From positions 1 through 64,000 of the forward strand of contig JBNKDU010000032.1 of NCBI GenBank assembly GCA_050288425.1: DNA of 64,000 nucleotides, written 5' to 3'. Below the pieces are notes generated by a model. It was not told the DNA's origin. It was given only the letters and a program-made list of their open reading frames with translations, and made no database searches. The translations under genes and the position numbers were made by a program. Of the stretch, positions 1 to 8,322 are shown piece after piece (position 1 is the first letter of the stretch; each line of letters begins with the position of its first letter). Source of the DNA: JARRKU01 sp050288425 (GTDB lineage: Bacteria > Desulfobacterota > Desulfobacteria > Desulfobacterales > Desulfosarcinaceae).

Positions 1-1032
1 AAAATCGGCAAGGCCATCCGTCGCGGGGATGGAAAACTGGCATTCGAGTTGATGCATCGCGTGCTCGATGGAGTATGGCATGGGATTTACAAAATATTGA
101 AATTCGGTGGGATCGCGTGTGTCAATATCGGGGACGCCACACGTACCATCAGCGGCGGTTTTTCACTCTATCCCAACCATTCCAGAATCCTGGCATACAT
201 GCAAAAAATCGGCTTTTCGGCATTGCCGGCGATATTGTGGCGCAAGCAAACCAACGCCCCCAACAAATTCATGGGATCGGGGATGATGCCGCCGGGCGCG
301 TATGTGACCCTCGAGCATGAGTACATTCTGATCCTGAGAAAGGGAGACAAGAGAGAGTTTCTCACCAGTGCGGAGAAGCATCTACGAAGGGCGAGCGCCT
401 ATTTCTGGGAAGAGAGAAACAACTGGTTTTCCGATGTGTGGATGGATCTGAAAGGCGCCTCGCAAAACCTGTTCGACAAGAAGACCCGCAACCGGAGCGC
501 GGCATTCCCGTTTGAACTGCCCTATCGGTTGATTTCCATGTTCTCGGTCAAAGGGGATACGGTGGTGGATCCGTTCCTGGGCATCGGCACGACCATGTAT
601 GCGGCCATGGCCGCCGGGCGCGACAGCATCGGGTATGAAATCGATCCCAACTTCGAGGAGATCATCACCTCGCAGGTTCCCGGGATCAAGGAATTCGGGA
701 ATCTGCGCATCGACGATCGCCTTGAGAAGCACTTGGAATTTGTCGAGTCGTATTACCAACAAAAAGGCGGCTTCAAGTATGAAAACCAGAACTATCATTT
801 CCCGGTGGTTACCAATCAGGAAAGGGAATTGTTGTTAAACGAGGTTACCTCCATCCGGAAAGTTGCCGCAGGCGAATTCGAAGCAACCTATTCAGACACA
901 CCCCAAGCCGCTTTCTGCGGACATCGAAAGGATTATATCCATTCCGGCAAGAAGCAAAAGGATGGTAAAACACGCACCGCTCGAAACCAACCGGTAAGGA
1001 TTCCCGATCAACAAAAGTTGTTTGACCTCTAA
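1..1032 (+). CDS. DNA methyltransferase, 3' part (5' end outside window)
   Basis: The reading frame is open from the first base, so the N-terminus is cut off by the window; 343 residues remain. A SAM-binding motif I lies near the C-terminus (DPFLGIGTT followed by AGRDSIGYEID). The layout, with motif I after the missing catalytic region, fits beta-class N6-adenine/N4-cytosine DNA methyltransferases of the N6_N4_Mtase family. The catalytic (D/S)PP(Y/W) motif should lie upstream and is not visible. VNIGDATRT near the start and the ILWRKQTNAPNKF region fit the segment between the catalytic and SAM motifs. The basic tail ends at KLFDL. No restriction enzyme gene follows, so it may be solitary or have its partner upstream. 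Confidence 0.85.
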   Translation, partial: KIGKAIRRGDGKLAFELMHRVLDGVWHGIYKILKFGGIACVNIGDATRTISGGFSLYPNHSRILAYMQKIGFSALPAILWRKQTNAPNKFMGSGMMPPGAYVTLEHEYILILRKGDKREFLTSAEKHLRRASAYFWEERNNWFSDVWMDLKGASQNLFDKKTRNRSAAFPFELPYRLISMFSVKGDTVVDPFLGIGTTMYAAMAAGRDSIGYEIDPNFEEIITSQVPGIKEFGNLRIDDRLEKHLEFVESYYQQKGGFKYENQNYHFPVVTNQERELLLNEVTSIRKVAAGEFEATYSDTPQAAFCGHRKDYIHSGKKQKDGKTRTARNQPVRIPDQQKLFDL

Positions 1033-1421
1033 GGGCCGTCCATGAAGAAAGATACACCTTTTCATGCCAGGATCGGGCAGGGCGGGGATGACGATTCAGG
1101 CGGGGGTGCAAAATGCATCCTGGCTGTCCATGCAGGCCCCATGGCGGGGCACATGGTTGAATCGCCCGTTCCGGGGCATCGAAGCTGGGGGGATATGTGC
1201 AAAACGTTCTTGAAAATTCTGCCGGTTGCGGTCCATAGTGGACGTATTTATTATAGGGTGACTTGATTCTCAGTGCCGTCGTTGAAATTGGATCGGCGCC
1301 CATCGCCGAAATTTCCCGCTACCTGTGGATCCGGCAATGGAGATGTTCCCGCGTTCAGCGCAGCCGGTTGTTGCTGCGAAGCTTTTATATCCGGCTTTGA
1401 CCACTCGATGAAGGAGGAACC
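1033..1421. other. Intergenic region without a convincing gene
   Basis: This 389-base stretch holds one 74-codon open frame (1042-1266 +). It has no similarity I recognise, no good ribosome binding site and a low-complexity Gly/Asp start, so I do not call it. The last bases carry AAGGAGGAACC, the ribosome binding site of the next gene. No clear terminator or promoter is visible. Confidence 0.5.
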
Positions 1422-1823
1422 ATGGACAGAAAACAGGTAATGGAGATGTTCAATCGGAATACCCGCATCGGAGCCTTGGCGACTTCCAGCAAGACGGGCG
1501 ATGTCAATGCCGCCGTGTTCGGCTCGCCGAGGATGATCGACGAGGATACGGTCATCATGGCCATCGGCGACAACCGCTCTTTTGCCAACTTGCAGGAAAA
1601 TCCCAAGGCCAGCTTCATCGTGATCGAACCAGGCGAAACCTCCGCGGAATGGAATGGGGCCCGGCTCTACCTGGAAGTGGACTCCTACGAACGATACGGC
1701 GAACTGCTGGATTCATTTCGCGAAAAGATCCGCAAGGTGGCCGGCAACCAATCCGCCGACGCCATCGTCGCCGCCATTCGTTTCAAGGTCAAAGAGGTTC
1801 GGGCCCTCATCGCGCCGAAGTAA
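1422..1823 (+). CDS. Pyridoxamine 5'-phosphate oxidase-fold protein
   Basis: A 133-residue protein whose start follows a strong ribosome binding site (AAGGAGGAACC, 5 nt before ATG). The N-terminal FNRNTRIGALATSSKTGDVNA and the following strands (GSPRMIDEDTVIMAI, FANLQENPKASFIVI) are typical of the split-barrel FMN-binding PNPOx-like family. Members bind FMN, F420 or heme; the substrate cannot be read from the sequence. It is followed 12 bases after its stop codon by palindromic element A, which probably forms the end of its transcript. It is monocistronic as far as can be seen. Confidence 0.8.
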   Translation: MDRKQVMEMFNRNTRIGALATSSKTGDVNAAVFGSPRMIDEDTVIMAIGDNRSFANLQENPKASFIVIEPGETSAEWNGARLYLEVDSYERYGELLDSFREKIRKVAGNQSADAIVAAIRFKVKEVRALIAPK

Positions 1824-1835
1824 TAAAAGAGAGAA

Positions 1836-1925
1836 GGGGACGTTCCTAACTTATTAACTTATTCAGACTTGGTAACGAGATTCGCCATGAAGGTGTGAAT
1901 AAGTTAATAAGTTAGGAACGTCCCC
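1836..1925. repeat. Palindromic element, copy A
   Basis: Left arm 1836-1864 and right arm 1897-1925 are perfect 29-nt inverted repeats; pairing continues one more base inward. The arms begin GGGGACGTTCCTAAC, and the inner end is ATTC/GAAT. The 32-nt centre (1865-1896) shares no sequence with the centres of other copies. Total length is 90 bp against 91-92 bp for the others. It lies just after the stop of the PNPOx-fold gene and 10 bases before the next ATG. Confidence 0.95.
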
Positions 1926-1935
1926 CAAAAGAAAT

Positions 1936-2193
1936 ATGACTGAAGGCGGCCATCGATATGAGCGCATGATCGGCATTTTCTTGCTGGGTTGCGTGCTGTT
2001 TTGCTACCCGATGTTGTCCATCTTCAGCGCCGGGAGCCTGGTGTTCGGCATCCCGTTGCTTTTTGTCTACTTGTTCTGTGTCTGGCTGGGGCTCATCGTG
2101 CTGATCTATCTGGCCACCCGTGACCGTCCCCCATCCGAGGCCCCCGAGGCTTCCCCTTCCCCTGCGCCGTTGTCCGACCACGGGTCGGATTGA
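1936..2193 (+). CDS. Small two-helix membrane protein paired with the SSS-kinase
   Basis: An 85-residue protein with two predicted membrane helices (about residues 11-31, IGIFLLGCVLFCYPMLSIF, and 38-60, GIPLLFVYLFCVWLGLIVLIY) and a Pro/Ser/Glu-rich tail. Small proteins of this kind often precede SSS-family symporters and SSS-histidine kinases and are thought to act as accessory subunits; that role is inferred from context. The stop overlaps the possible TTG start of the kinase and is 8 bases before its ATG, so the two are very likely translationally coupled. The start is uncertain. The first ATG lies only 10 bases after repeat copy A and lacks a clear ribosome binding site; an in-frame ATG at 1966 is the alternative. 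Confidence 0.75.
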   Translation: MTEGGHRYERMIGIFLLGCVLFCYPMLSIFSAGSLVFGIPLLFVYLFCVWLGLIVLIYLATRDRPPSEAPEASPSPAPLSDHGSD

Positions 2194-2201
2194 GGTCGGC
2201 C

Positions 2202-4922
2202 ATGTTGAAGAAGGAAACCGTCCTCTTTTTCTCCTTCGGCTACATGCTGCTGCTCTTCGCCATCGCCTACTACGGAGACAAGCGGGCCGAACGCGGCCGC
2301 AGCATCATTTCGAACCCTTACATCTATGCCCTTTCCCTGGCCGTCTACTGCACGGCCTGGACCTACTACGGAAGCGTCGGCGGGGCCACCACATCGGGCA
2401 TCCGCTTCCTGACCGTTTACATCGGCCCCACCCTGATGGCGGCATTGGGCTGGCTGGTGCTGCGCAAGATCATCCGGATCAGCAAGGCCAACCGCATCAC
2501 CTCCATCGCCGACTTTATCGCCTCGCGCTACGGCAAGAGCGCCGCCCTGGCCGGAGTGGCCACGATCATCGCCGTGCTGGGGATCATTCCTTACATTTCG
2601 GTCCAGATCAAGGCCATTTCCTCGACCTATCTGCTGATCAGCCATTACCCCCGGATCACCATCGCCGGGCCGGCCGAAGGCCTTCCGTTCCTGGAGGACA
2701 ATGCCTTTTACGTGGCCTTGATCCTGGCGGTTTTCGCGGTGTTGTTCGGCACCCGCCACCTGGAGGCCACCGAGCGTCATGAAGGCCTGGTGGCGGCCAT
2801 TGCCTTTGAATCGATGGTCAAATTGTTGGCCTTCACGGCCGTGGGGCTCTTCGTGACCTTCGGCATGTTTCATGGTTTCCACGATCTGTTCGGCCGTGCC
2901 CAGGCAGATCCCCAGATCAGTCGGCTCCTCGAAGTGGATGTCAGCGGAGGCCAGTCCTCCGGATGGTATACCAATATCCTTCTCTCCATGCTGGCCATTT
3001 TGTTCCTGCCGCGCCAGTTCCAGGTGGCCGTGGTGGAGAATGTCAACGAGGAGCACCTGAAGAAAGCCATGTGGCTCTTTCCCCTGTATCTGCTGGCCAT
3101 CAACCTGTTCGTGCTGCCCGTTGCCATCGGCGGATTGGTGCACTTCGCCGGTCAAAGCGTGGATCCGGAAAGCCTGGTGCTCACCCTGCCCATGAGCGCC
3201 CGCAACGAAAGCCTGGTGCTGTTGGTCTACATCGGCGGGCTGTCGGCCGCCACCAGCATGGTCATCGTCGAAACCGTGGCCCTGTCCACCATGATCTGCA
3301 ACGACCTGGTGATTCCGGTGTTGCTGCGGGTGCCGTCCCTGGGCATCGCCCGGCGCCAGGATCTGAGTCATCTGCTGCTGTTCATCCGTCGGGGCAGCAT
3401 CATCCTGGTGCTGTTGCTGGGGTATGCCTATTTCCATTTCGTTTCGCGCCACTATTCCCTGATCTCCATCGGACTGATCTCCTTCGCGGCCGTGGCCCAG
3501 TTCGGTCCGGCCATCCTGGGAGGCATCTTCTGGAAAGGCGGCACCCGCAACGGCGCCCTGTGGGGCCTGGTGGCCGGATTCGTGATCTGGGCCTATACCC
3601 TGGCCCTGCCGTCCCTGTCCCAGGCCGGGTTGTGGTCCCAGCAGTTCCTGTCCCAGGGGCCGTTGGGCATCGCCCTGCTCCGGCCCCACCAATTGTTCTA
3701 TCTGGATGTGAACGCCCTGCACATGAACCAGTACGCCCACGCGATCTTCTGGAGCATGTTGTTCAATGTGGGGATCTATGTGGGCATCTCCGTGTTCAGC
3801 CGCCAGACGGCCATCGAACACACCCAGGCGGCGCTGTTCGTGGATGTGTTCCGCTATTCCGCCCAGATGGAGCGTTCGCCCCTCTGGCGGGGCACCGCCT
3901 CGATCCCGTCGCTGAAATTGCTGCTCAGCAGGTTCCTGGGCCGGCATCGGGTGGACGCCGAATTCAACGACTATGCCAGACGGTACAACCTGGACTGGAA
4001 GCGCATGGGCAACGCCGATGCCGGGCTGGTCGGATATGCCGAACGGCTGCTGGCGGGGGCCATCGGTTCGGCTTCCGCCCGGGTGATGGTGGCCTCGGTG
4101 GTGAAGGAGGAACCGTTGAGCCTGGAGGATGTCATCGATATCCTCAAGGAGACCCGGCGGGTGATCATCCACAGCCGGGAGCTGGAGAGGGCCAGCGCGG
4201 AATTGAAAGCCGCCAACGAGCGCCTTCAGGAACTCGACAAGCTCAAGAACGAGTTCATCTCCACCGTCACCCACGAGTTGCGCACCCCGCTGACCTCCAT
4301 CCGCGCGCTGGCGGAAGTTCTCCATTTCAATCCCGGAATCGAGGCGGATCAGTTGAAGGATTTTTCCGGGATCATCGTCAAGGAGAGCGAGCGTCTGAGC
4401 CGGCTGATCAACGATGTCCTCGATTTTCAGAAAATCGAATCGGGCCGCATCGAATGGCAGATTTCCGAATTCGATCCGGTCAAGGTGATCCACGATGCCA
4501 TTGCCGCCACCCACCGGCTGCTGGTGGACAAAGACATCGAACTGCGGACTTCGCTGCCGGAGAGGGCTCCGCACATCACCGGCGACCGGGACCGCATCAT
4601 GCAGGTCCTGGTGAACCTGGTTTCCAATGCCGTGAAGTTCAGTCCCGACGGCGAAGGCGTCATCACCATCCGATTGCAGGTCAGGGAGGATCATCTGCGG
4701 GTCAATGTCGAGGACAACGGCATCGGCATCCATGTCACGGAACACGAGAATATTTTCAAGGAGTTCAATCAGGTCAAAGAGACCACCCGCGGCCGCCCCA
4801 AGGGAACCGGCCTGGGTTTGTGCATTTCCCGGCGGATCATCCAATTTCACAAAGGAAAAATCTGGGTGGAGAGCGAACTGGAGGAGGGGGCGAACTTCAT
4901 CTTCACCCTGCCCCTGAAATAG
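2202..4922 (+). CDS. SSS-family transporter / sensor histidine kinase fusion (CbrA/CrbS-like)
   Basis: A 906-residue protein. About residues 5-500 form a sodium:solute-symporter domain with some 13 hydrophobic helices (FLTVYIGPTLMAALGWLVLRK, IASRYGKSAALAG). A linker with a coiled coil (SRELERASAELKAANERLQE) leads to a HisKA domain with the phospho-acceptor H691 in VTHELRTPLTS. The HATPase domain has an N box (NLVSNAVKFS), G1 (DNGIGI) and G2 (GTGLGL). This is the layout of CbrA and CrbS kinases, which couple nutrient or acetate sensing to transcription. The ligand here is unknown. The ATG at 2202 is preferred over an overlapping TTG at 2190 because GAGGTC precedes it. Its likely partner receiver converges on it 14 bases downstream. 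Confidence 0.9.
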   Translation: MLKKETVLFFSFGYMLLLFAIAYYGDKRAERGRSIISNPYIYALSLAVYCTAWTYYGSVGGATTSGIRFLTVYIGPTLMAALGWLVLRKIIRISKANRITSIADFIASRYGKSAALAGVATIIAVLGIIPYISVQIKAISSTYLLISHYPRITIAGPAEGLPFLEDNAFYVALILAVFAVLFGTRHLEATERHEGLVAAIAFESMVKLLAFTAVGLFVTFGMFHGFHDLFGRAQADPQISRLLEVDVSGGQSSGWYTNILLSMLAILFLPRQFQVAVVENVNEEHLKKAMWLFPLYLLAINLFVLPVAIGGLVHFAGQSVDPESLVLTLPMSARNESLVLLVYIGGLSAATSMVIVETVALSTMICNDLVIPVLLRVPSLGIARRQDLSHLLLFIRRGSIILVLLLGYAYFHFVSRHYSLISIGLISFAAVAQFGPAILGGIFWKGGTRNGALWGLVAGFVIWAYTLALPSLSQAGLWSQQFLSQGPLGIALLRPHQLFYLDVNALHMNQYAHAIFWSMLFNVGIYVGISVFSRQTAIEHTQAALFVDVFRYSAQMERSPLWRGTASIPSLKLLLSRFLGRHRVDAEFNDYARRYNLDWKRMGNADAGLVGYAERLLAGAIGSASARVMVASVVKEEPLSLEDVIDILKETRRVIIHSRELERASAELKAANERLQELDKLKNEFISTVTHELRTPLTSIRALAEVLHFNPGIEADQLKDFSGIIVKESERLSRLINDVLDFQKIESGRIEWQISEFDPVKVIHDAIAATHRLLVDKDIELRTSLPERAPHITGDRDRIMQVLVNLVSNAVKFSPDGEGVITIRLQVREDHLRVNVEDNGIGIHVTEHENIFKEFNQVKETTRGRPKGTGLGLCISRRIIQFHKGKIWVESELEEGANFIFTLPLK

Positions 4923-4936
4923 AAGGGCTGCAGTGC

Positions 4937-5311
4937 CTATTTCCGGGTTTCGAGCAGTTCGCCCACCTTGGTGATGACGTCCACGATCGAGAACGGTTTG
5001 ACGATATAGCCGTCGGCCGCGATGGACATGCCCCTGGCGATGTCGATTTCACGTCCCATGGCGGAGAGGAACACGATCTTGGTGTCTTTGGTATCCGGAT
5101 TCTGGCGCACGTTCTCACAGACCTCGTAGCCGCTGATTCCGGGCAGCATGATGTCCAGGAGGATGAGATCGGGCCGGAATTCATCGATCCGTTCCAGTGC
5201 TTCCTCCCCGTTGCCGGCCACGCTGATCTGATAGCCTTTTTTCTCCAGGGAGAATTGCAGCGGCAGCACGATATTGGGCTCGTCTTCCACAATCAGGATC
5301 TTTTCAGTCAT
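4937..5311 (-). CDS. Stand-alone response-regulator receiver protein
   Basis: A 124-residue single REC domain. The acidic pocket is E9-D10, the phosphorylatable Asp is D53 (ILLDIMLPG), and the conserved Lys lies in YIVKPF. There is no output domain, so it acts by protein contact or phosphotransfer. It faces the SSS-histidine kinase tail to tail (14 bases between stops) and lies 39 bases after the DUF294/PAS gene on the same strand, so it is probably in one transcript with that gene. Cognate pairing with the kinase is inferred from position only. Confidence 0.92.
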   Translation of the reverse strand: MTEKILIVEDEPNIVLPLQFSLEKKGYQISVAGNGEEALERIDEFRPDLILLDIMLPGISGYEVCENVRQNPDTKDTKIVFLSAMGREIDIARGMSIAADGYIVKPFSIVDVITKVGELLETRK

Positions 5312-5350
5312 GGGCCGGATCCTTTTTCCAAGCGCCAGGGGCGCCGGGAA

Positions 5351-7756
5351 TCAATGAGTCTCCTGGGCACCGGGATAATCCAGGTCGATTTTGGCCTGAA
5401 CCTTTTCCACCCGCTTGAATATTTCTTTTAGCATCTTTTGTTCGATGGTCGAAAGGTTTTTTGGATCGATATGGTTGTGGGGAGGTGTATCGTCCTCCCG
5501 GATGGCCTTGATCTGGCCGGCAAAGCGGATCTGCATCATGAAATCGTACGCCTGATCGATCTCATTGTACTCCTCCCGTGTAATAATTTTTTTTCGATAG
5601 AGCTGGTAAAGCCGCTCCTGGGTGTTGGTCTCCTGGATGCCGTTTTTCAGGGCGTAGATGCGGGCGAAATCGACGATGGGCAGCAGGGCCAGCTTGATGT
5701 CCAACTGGTTGCGGTGTTCGCCCTTTGATTTGACGACGAAATTGCCGAAGAAGCCGATGGGCGGCCTGGCGGTGAGGGCGTTGCCCGCCAGGTGGCGGAA
5801 GAATCCGTGTCTTCCCGCCAGGGAAGCGAACATGTGCCGGCGGAGTGCTTCGACCAGCCGGTGCTCGCCGAAGGCGAAGTTGAAATCGAAAAAGATGCTG
5901 GCATGGAGCAGATCCTTGGGCTCCACGGTTCGAATCCAGCCGGAAAAGTATTTCTTCCAGGTCGACAGGGGTTGGCACCACTGGGCATTCCTGGCCATGA
6001 CGCCCCCGGTGCAGAAATCATAGCCGATGCGGTCGAGGGCGGTGCAGATGGCCTCCCCCAGGCCCAGAAAATAGGCCCGGACCGTCTCGGGCGTCGTCCC
6101 ATGGTCCGCGGCGACATCCTGGTAGACGATGGCGTTGTCCTGGTCTGTCTTGAGGGTCTGTTCCCGGCGGCCTTCGCTGCCCAGGACCATGAAGGCGAAG
6201 GGTGCCGGCGGCGGGCCGGCCTCGGCCATGGCCAGTCCGATGGTCCGTTGCAGTACCGCGTCGGCAAAGGCGGTAATCAGCCGGGTCAGATGCCGAACCT
6301 TGGAACCCCCGGCCATCATGTCGGCGATCAATTCGGACAAGCGCCGGTATTTGCGGGCCATGGCTTCTATATCCACCGCCTCGGAGACTTCGCGGATGAG
6401 CACCGTGTAGTTGAGTTCCGTGAGCAGGTGGGTGTCGAGAGCGGGATCGCGGTCCCCGCCGGCAAGCAGATCGGGATCGTAATATCGGCCCGGACTGTCC
6501 GGCAGCGTGGCGATGGGCCGGAACCGACCGGAGCCGGGTTCGGGGGTCGCCGGCAGGAGCAGGCGAAGTCCGGAAGGATTTTCCCGGGGCCACAGGGCGG
6601 CTTCATGGTGGTCGATGACTTCTTTGAGGGTCAGGGGGCTCTTCTCGCCTCCGGCCATGAGGTACTGATTTTCCCATTGCCCCAAGGTTTCCGCCTCCAG
6701 GGGAGGTCCAGTCCAATCCAGGTCCAGCGCGGCGAAGTTGCCGTCATGGCCGAGCCGGCACTGGAATTCCCATCGACCGGTCTCCTCCTGCAGACGGTGC
6801 AGGAGGTGCAAGACCGCGAGCAGGAGGGTATCCATGTCGGCCTTGAGCCAGATGCGTGGAATTTCGCAATCCGTGTGCATCACGATCCCCAGCCGGTTCC
6901 GGGCTCTCAGTTTGACCGCCTCGATCAGATCCGTGCCCGTCAGGGGCGTCCGGGACCATTGGGTATGGCGCAAACCGGCGTAATCGTCGGAGACCTGGTT
7001 GAGTATCTGGCTGAGCGCCAGCGATTCCTTGTGGACGATCTCCTTGAACTGCCGCTGGTGGTCGGCATCCATATCCGGATACTCCAGCATGGCTTCACCG
7101 GCGGCCCGGATACTGGCCAGGGGCGAGCGGGCGCTTTTGGTCATCCGCCGGAGGAGGGCATCCACGCGCCGGTCGGTTTCGCGCCGGCGGGTGATGTCAT
7201 TCAAGGTAATGATGAATCCGGCCATCCGTCCCCCACAGTCCGGAACGGGCGTGACCTGGGCGCGGATCGCGTGCCGCCGATGGTTCTCGAAGACGAATCG
7301 GGCGTTTGCATGGACGACCCGATGGTTCAGACGCAGTTTGATCTCTTCCAGGGCATGTTCGATCAACTGTCGGTCCAGCACGGCGGTGACGGAGTGTCCG
7401 AGGGGGATGGATGGCGGCGCCTCCGATTCGGGTTGCGCGCCGTCGAGGGCAAGATGCTCCCGGGCCCGGCGGTTGAACAGGATGATGCGGCCCTCGGGAT
7501 TGCAGATCAGTACGCCTTCGGGCATCTCGGCGATGAAGGCCGCCAGGAGATCGGGCTGCCGGCCGCAACCGGTGTCTCCGGTAGAAAATGGGAGGTCCCC
7601 CGCCATGGCCCGGTTCTGCCGTCTGTCCGCCAGTTGGTTGACGGCGTGGACGAGGATTTCGGCCCCGGGCCAGTCGCCTGCACGAAGCCGGCGCGACGGG
7701 TCCGTCGAGGCGATCCGTCGGATCTCGATTGCCAGTTTCTCTAAATTCAATGCCAT
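5351..7756 (-). CDS. PAS / degenerate histidine-kinase core / DUF294 nucleotidyltransferase-like protein
   Basis: An 801-residue protein. A PAS domain lies at about 65-180 (EMPEGVLICNPEGRIILFNRR). A helical segment reading TKSARSPLASIRAAGEAM follows, which resembles a kinase H box but has Lys where the His should be. After it comes a region resembling an HATPase without its N box Asn (LLLAVLHLLHRLQEE) and ending like a G2/tail (NPSGLRLLLPA). From about residue 490 on there is a DUF294-type nucleotidyltransferase-like domain (FMVLGSEGRREQTLKTDQDN) and a DUF294_C helical domain. The DUF294 family keeps the GS...DxD metal motif, so nucleotidyl transfer is possible but unproven. Together with the adjacent receiver and SSS-kinase it probably forms one signalling module. 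Confidence 0.8.
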   Translation of the reverse strand: MALNLEKLAIEIRRIASTDPSRRLRAGDWPGAEILVHAVNQLADRRQNRAMAGDLPFSTGDTGCGRQPDLLAAFIAEMPEGVLICNPEGRIILFNRRAREHLALDGAQPESEAPPSIPLGHSVTAVLDRQLIEHALEEIKLRLNHRVVHANARFVFENHRRHAIRAQVTPVPDCGGRMAGFIITLNDITRRRETDRRVDALLRRMTKSARSPLASIRAAGEAMLEYPDMDADHQRQFKEIVHKESLALSQILNQVSDDYAGLRHTQWSRTPLTGTDLIEAVKLRARNRLGIVMHTDCEIPRIWLKADMDTLLLAVLHLLHRLQEETGRWEFQCRLGHDGNFAALDLDWTGPPLEAETLGQWENQYLMAGGEKSPLTLKEVIDHHEAALWPRENPSGLRLLLPATPEPGSGRFRPIATLPDSPGRYYDPDLLAGGDRDPALDTHLLTELNYTVLIREVSEAVDIEAMARKYRRLSELIADMMAGGSKVRHLTRLITAFADAVLQRTIGLAMAEAGPPPAPFAFMVLGSEGRREQTLKTDQDNAIVYQDVAADHGTTPETVRAYFLGLGEAICTALDRIGYDFCTGGVMARNAQWCQPLSTWKKYFSGWIRTVEPKDLLHASIFFDFNFAFGEHRLVEALRRHMFASLAGRHGFFRHLAGNALTARPPIGFFGNFVVKSKGEHRNQLDIKLALLPIVDFARIYALKNGIQETNTQERLYQLYRKKIITREEYNEIDQAYDFMMQIRFAGQIKAIREDDTPPHNHIDPKNLSTIEQKMLKEIFKRVEKVQAKIDLDYPGAQETH

Positions 7757-8060
7757 GGGGCATCCCGCAGCATAATGGGTGCGTCGAAGAGGCTATCCCA
7801 TCTTCGGCCAGATGGCAAAGCCTTGTCAATCCATGGAATTTGTTTTCGGATCAATCCCGTTTATTGTCCGCAACATCCCGCGGGCAGGTAATCGTCGGAT
7901 TAGATGACCAAATGGTCATGATTCGGTCATGGCCGGATCATCTTGTCGTGATAGTCGTGGTGCTGTCAGCGCAGGCGCACTGCCCGCGTTCCATGTTCCA
8001 ATCAATCCGGTCGGACTTGGGACATGACGACCGGAACCGAAACGAAGGTGAGGTTTGACC
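7757..8060. other. Intergenic divergent promoter region
   Basis: A 304-base gap between the divergent DUF294 and zinc-ribbon genes, so it should hold two promoters. It contains the palindrome TGACCA-AA-TGGTCA at 7905-7918 and a nearby half site (CGGTCAT). No confident -35/-10 pair was identified. Confidence 0.45.
7905..7918. promoter_or_regulatory. Candidate operator palindrome TGACCA-AA-TGGTCA
   Basis: Six-base perfect inverted arms with a 2-base spacer, followed by the half site GGTCAT at 7925-7930. It lies between divergent genes, about 145 bases before the zinc-ribbon gene. The regulator is unknown, and a 12-base match of this kind can arise by chance. Confidence 0.3.
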
Positions 8061-8294
8061 ATGGCTGAAGCTAGACTCTTAAGAAAGGCAGGGGGGGCGA
8101 AAGCCGGCAAGAACCAATCCTCCAACGGCAAACGGACGGTAACATGCCGTTGCCCCAAATGCGGGGGCGAACATCGCTTGAAAATGATCTGGATTGGCCG
8201 CGGCCGTCCGCGCAAATATTGTCCGGCGTGCCGCAATGCATTGAAAAGCGTTGCCGGTAATGTCTATCTGCTCGATCTGGAAAGGCATGGATAA
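8061..8294 (+). CDS. Small zinc-ribbon protein with an AT-hook-like motif
   Basis: A 77-residue basic protein. Two Cys pairs (CRCPKCGGEH and YCPACR) can bind one zinc ion. Between them lies IGRGRPRKY, which matches the RGRP core of AT-hook DNA-minor-groove binding motifs. The ATG at 8061 follows GAAGGTGAGG at a good spacing, which supports real translation. I do not recognise a named family. A DNA- or RNA-binding role is inferred from charge and motif. The gene stands alone, converging on the kinase gene that ends at 8323. Confidence 0.6.
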   Translation: MAEARLLRKAGGAKAGKNQSSNGKRTVTCRCPKCGGEHRLKMIWIGRGRPRKYCPACRNALKSVAGNVYLLDLERHG

Positions 8295-8322
8295 CGGTCG
8301 ATACCTTCGCCGTCATTCCAAG

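Noticed and set aside
1042..1266. 74-codon frame after the methyltransferase gene
   Set aside because: No similarity, weak start region, low-complexity beginning; could be real but nothing supports it.
1836..1925. Element considered as an integron attC site
   Set aside because: Arms are perfect and 29 nt long with no R/L box layout or cassette genes, and no integrase is present.
2106..4850. 914-codon open frame on the minus strand opposite the SSS-kinase
   Set aside because: It is the mirror frame of a clear real gene in high-GC DNA, rich in Gln, His, Asp and Gly, with no domain.
2963..5431. 822-codon plus-strand frame crossing the kinase end and the receiver gene
   Set aside because: Pro/Arg/Gly-rich shifted frame; it overlaps two real genes on both strands.
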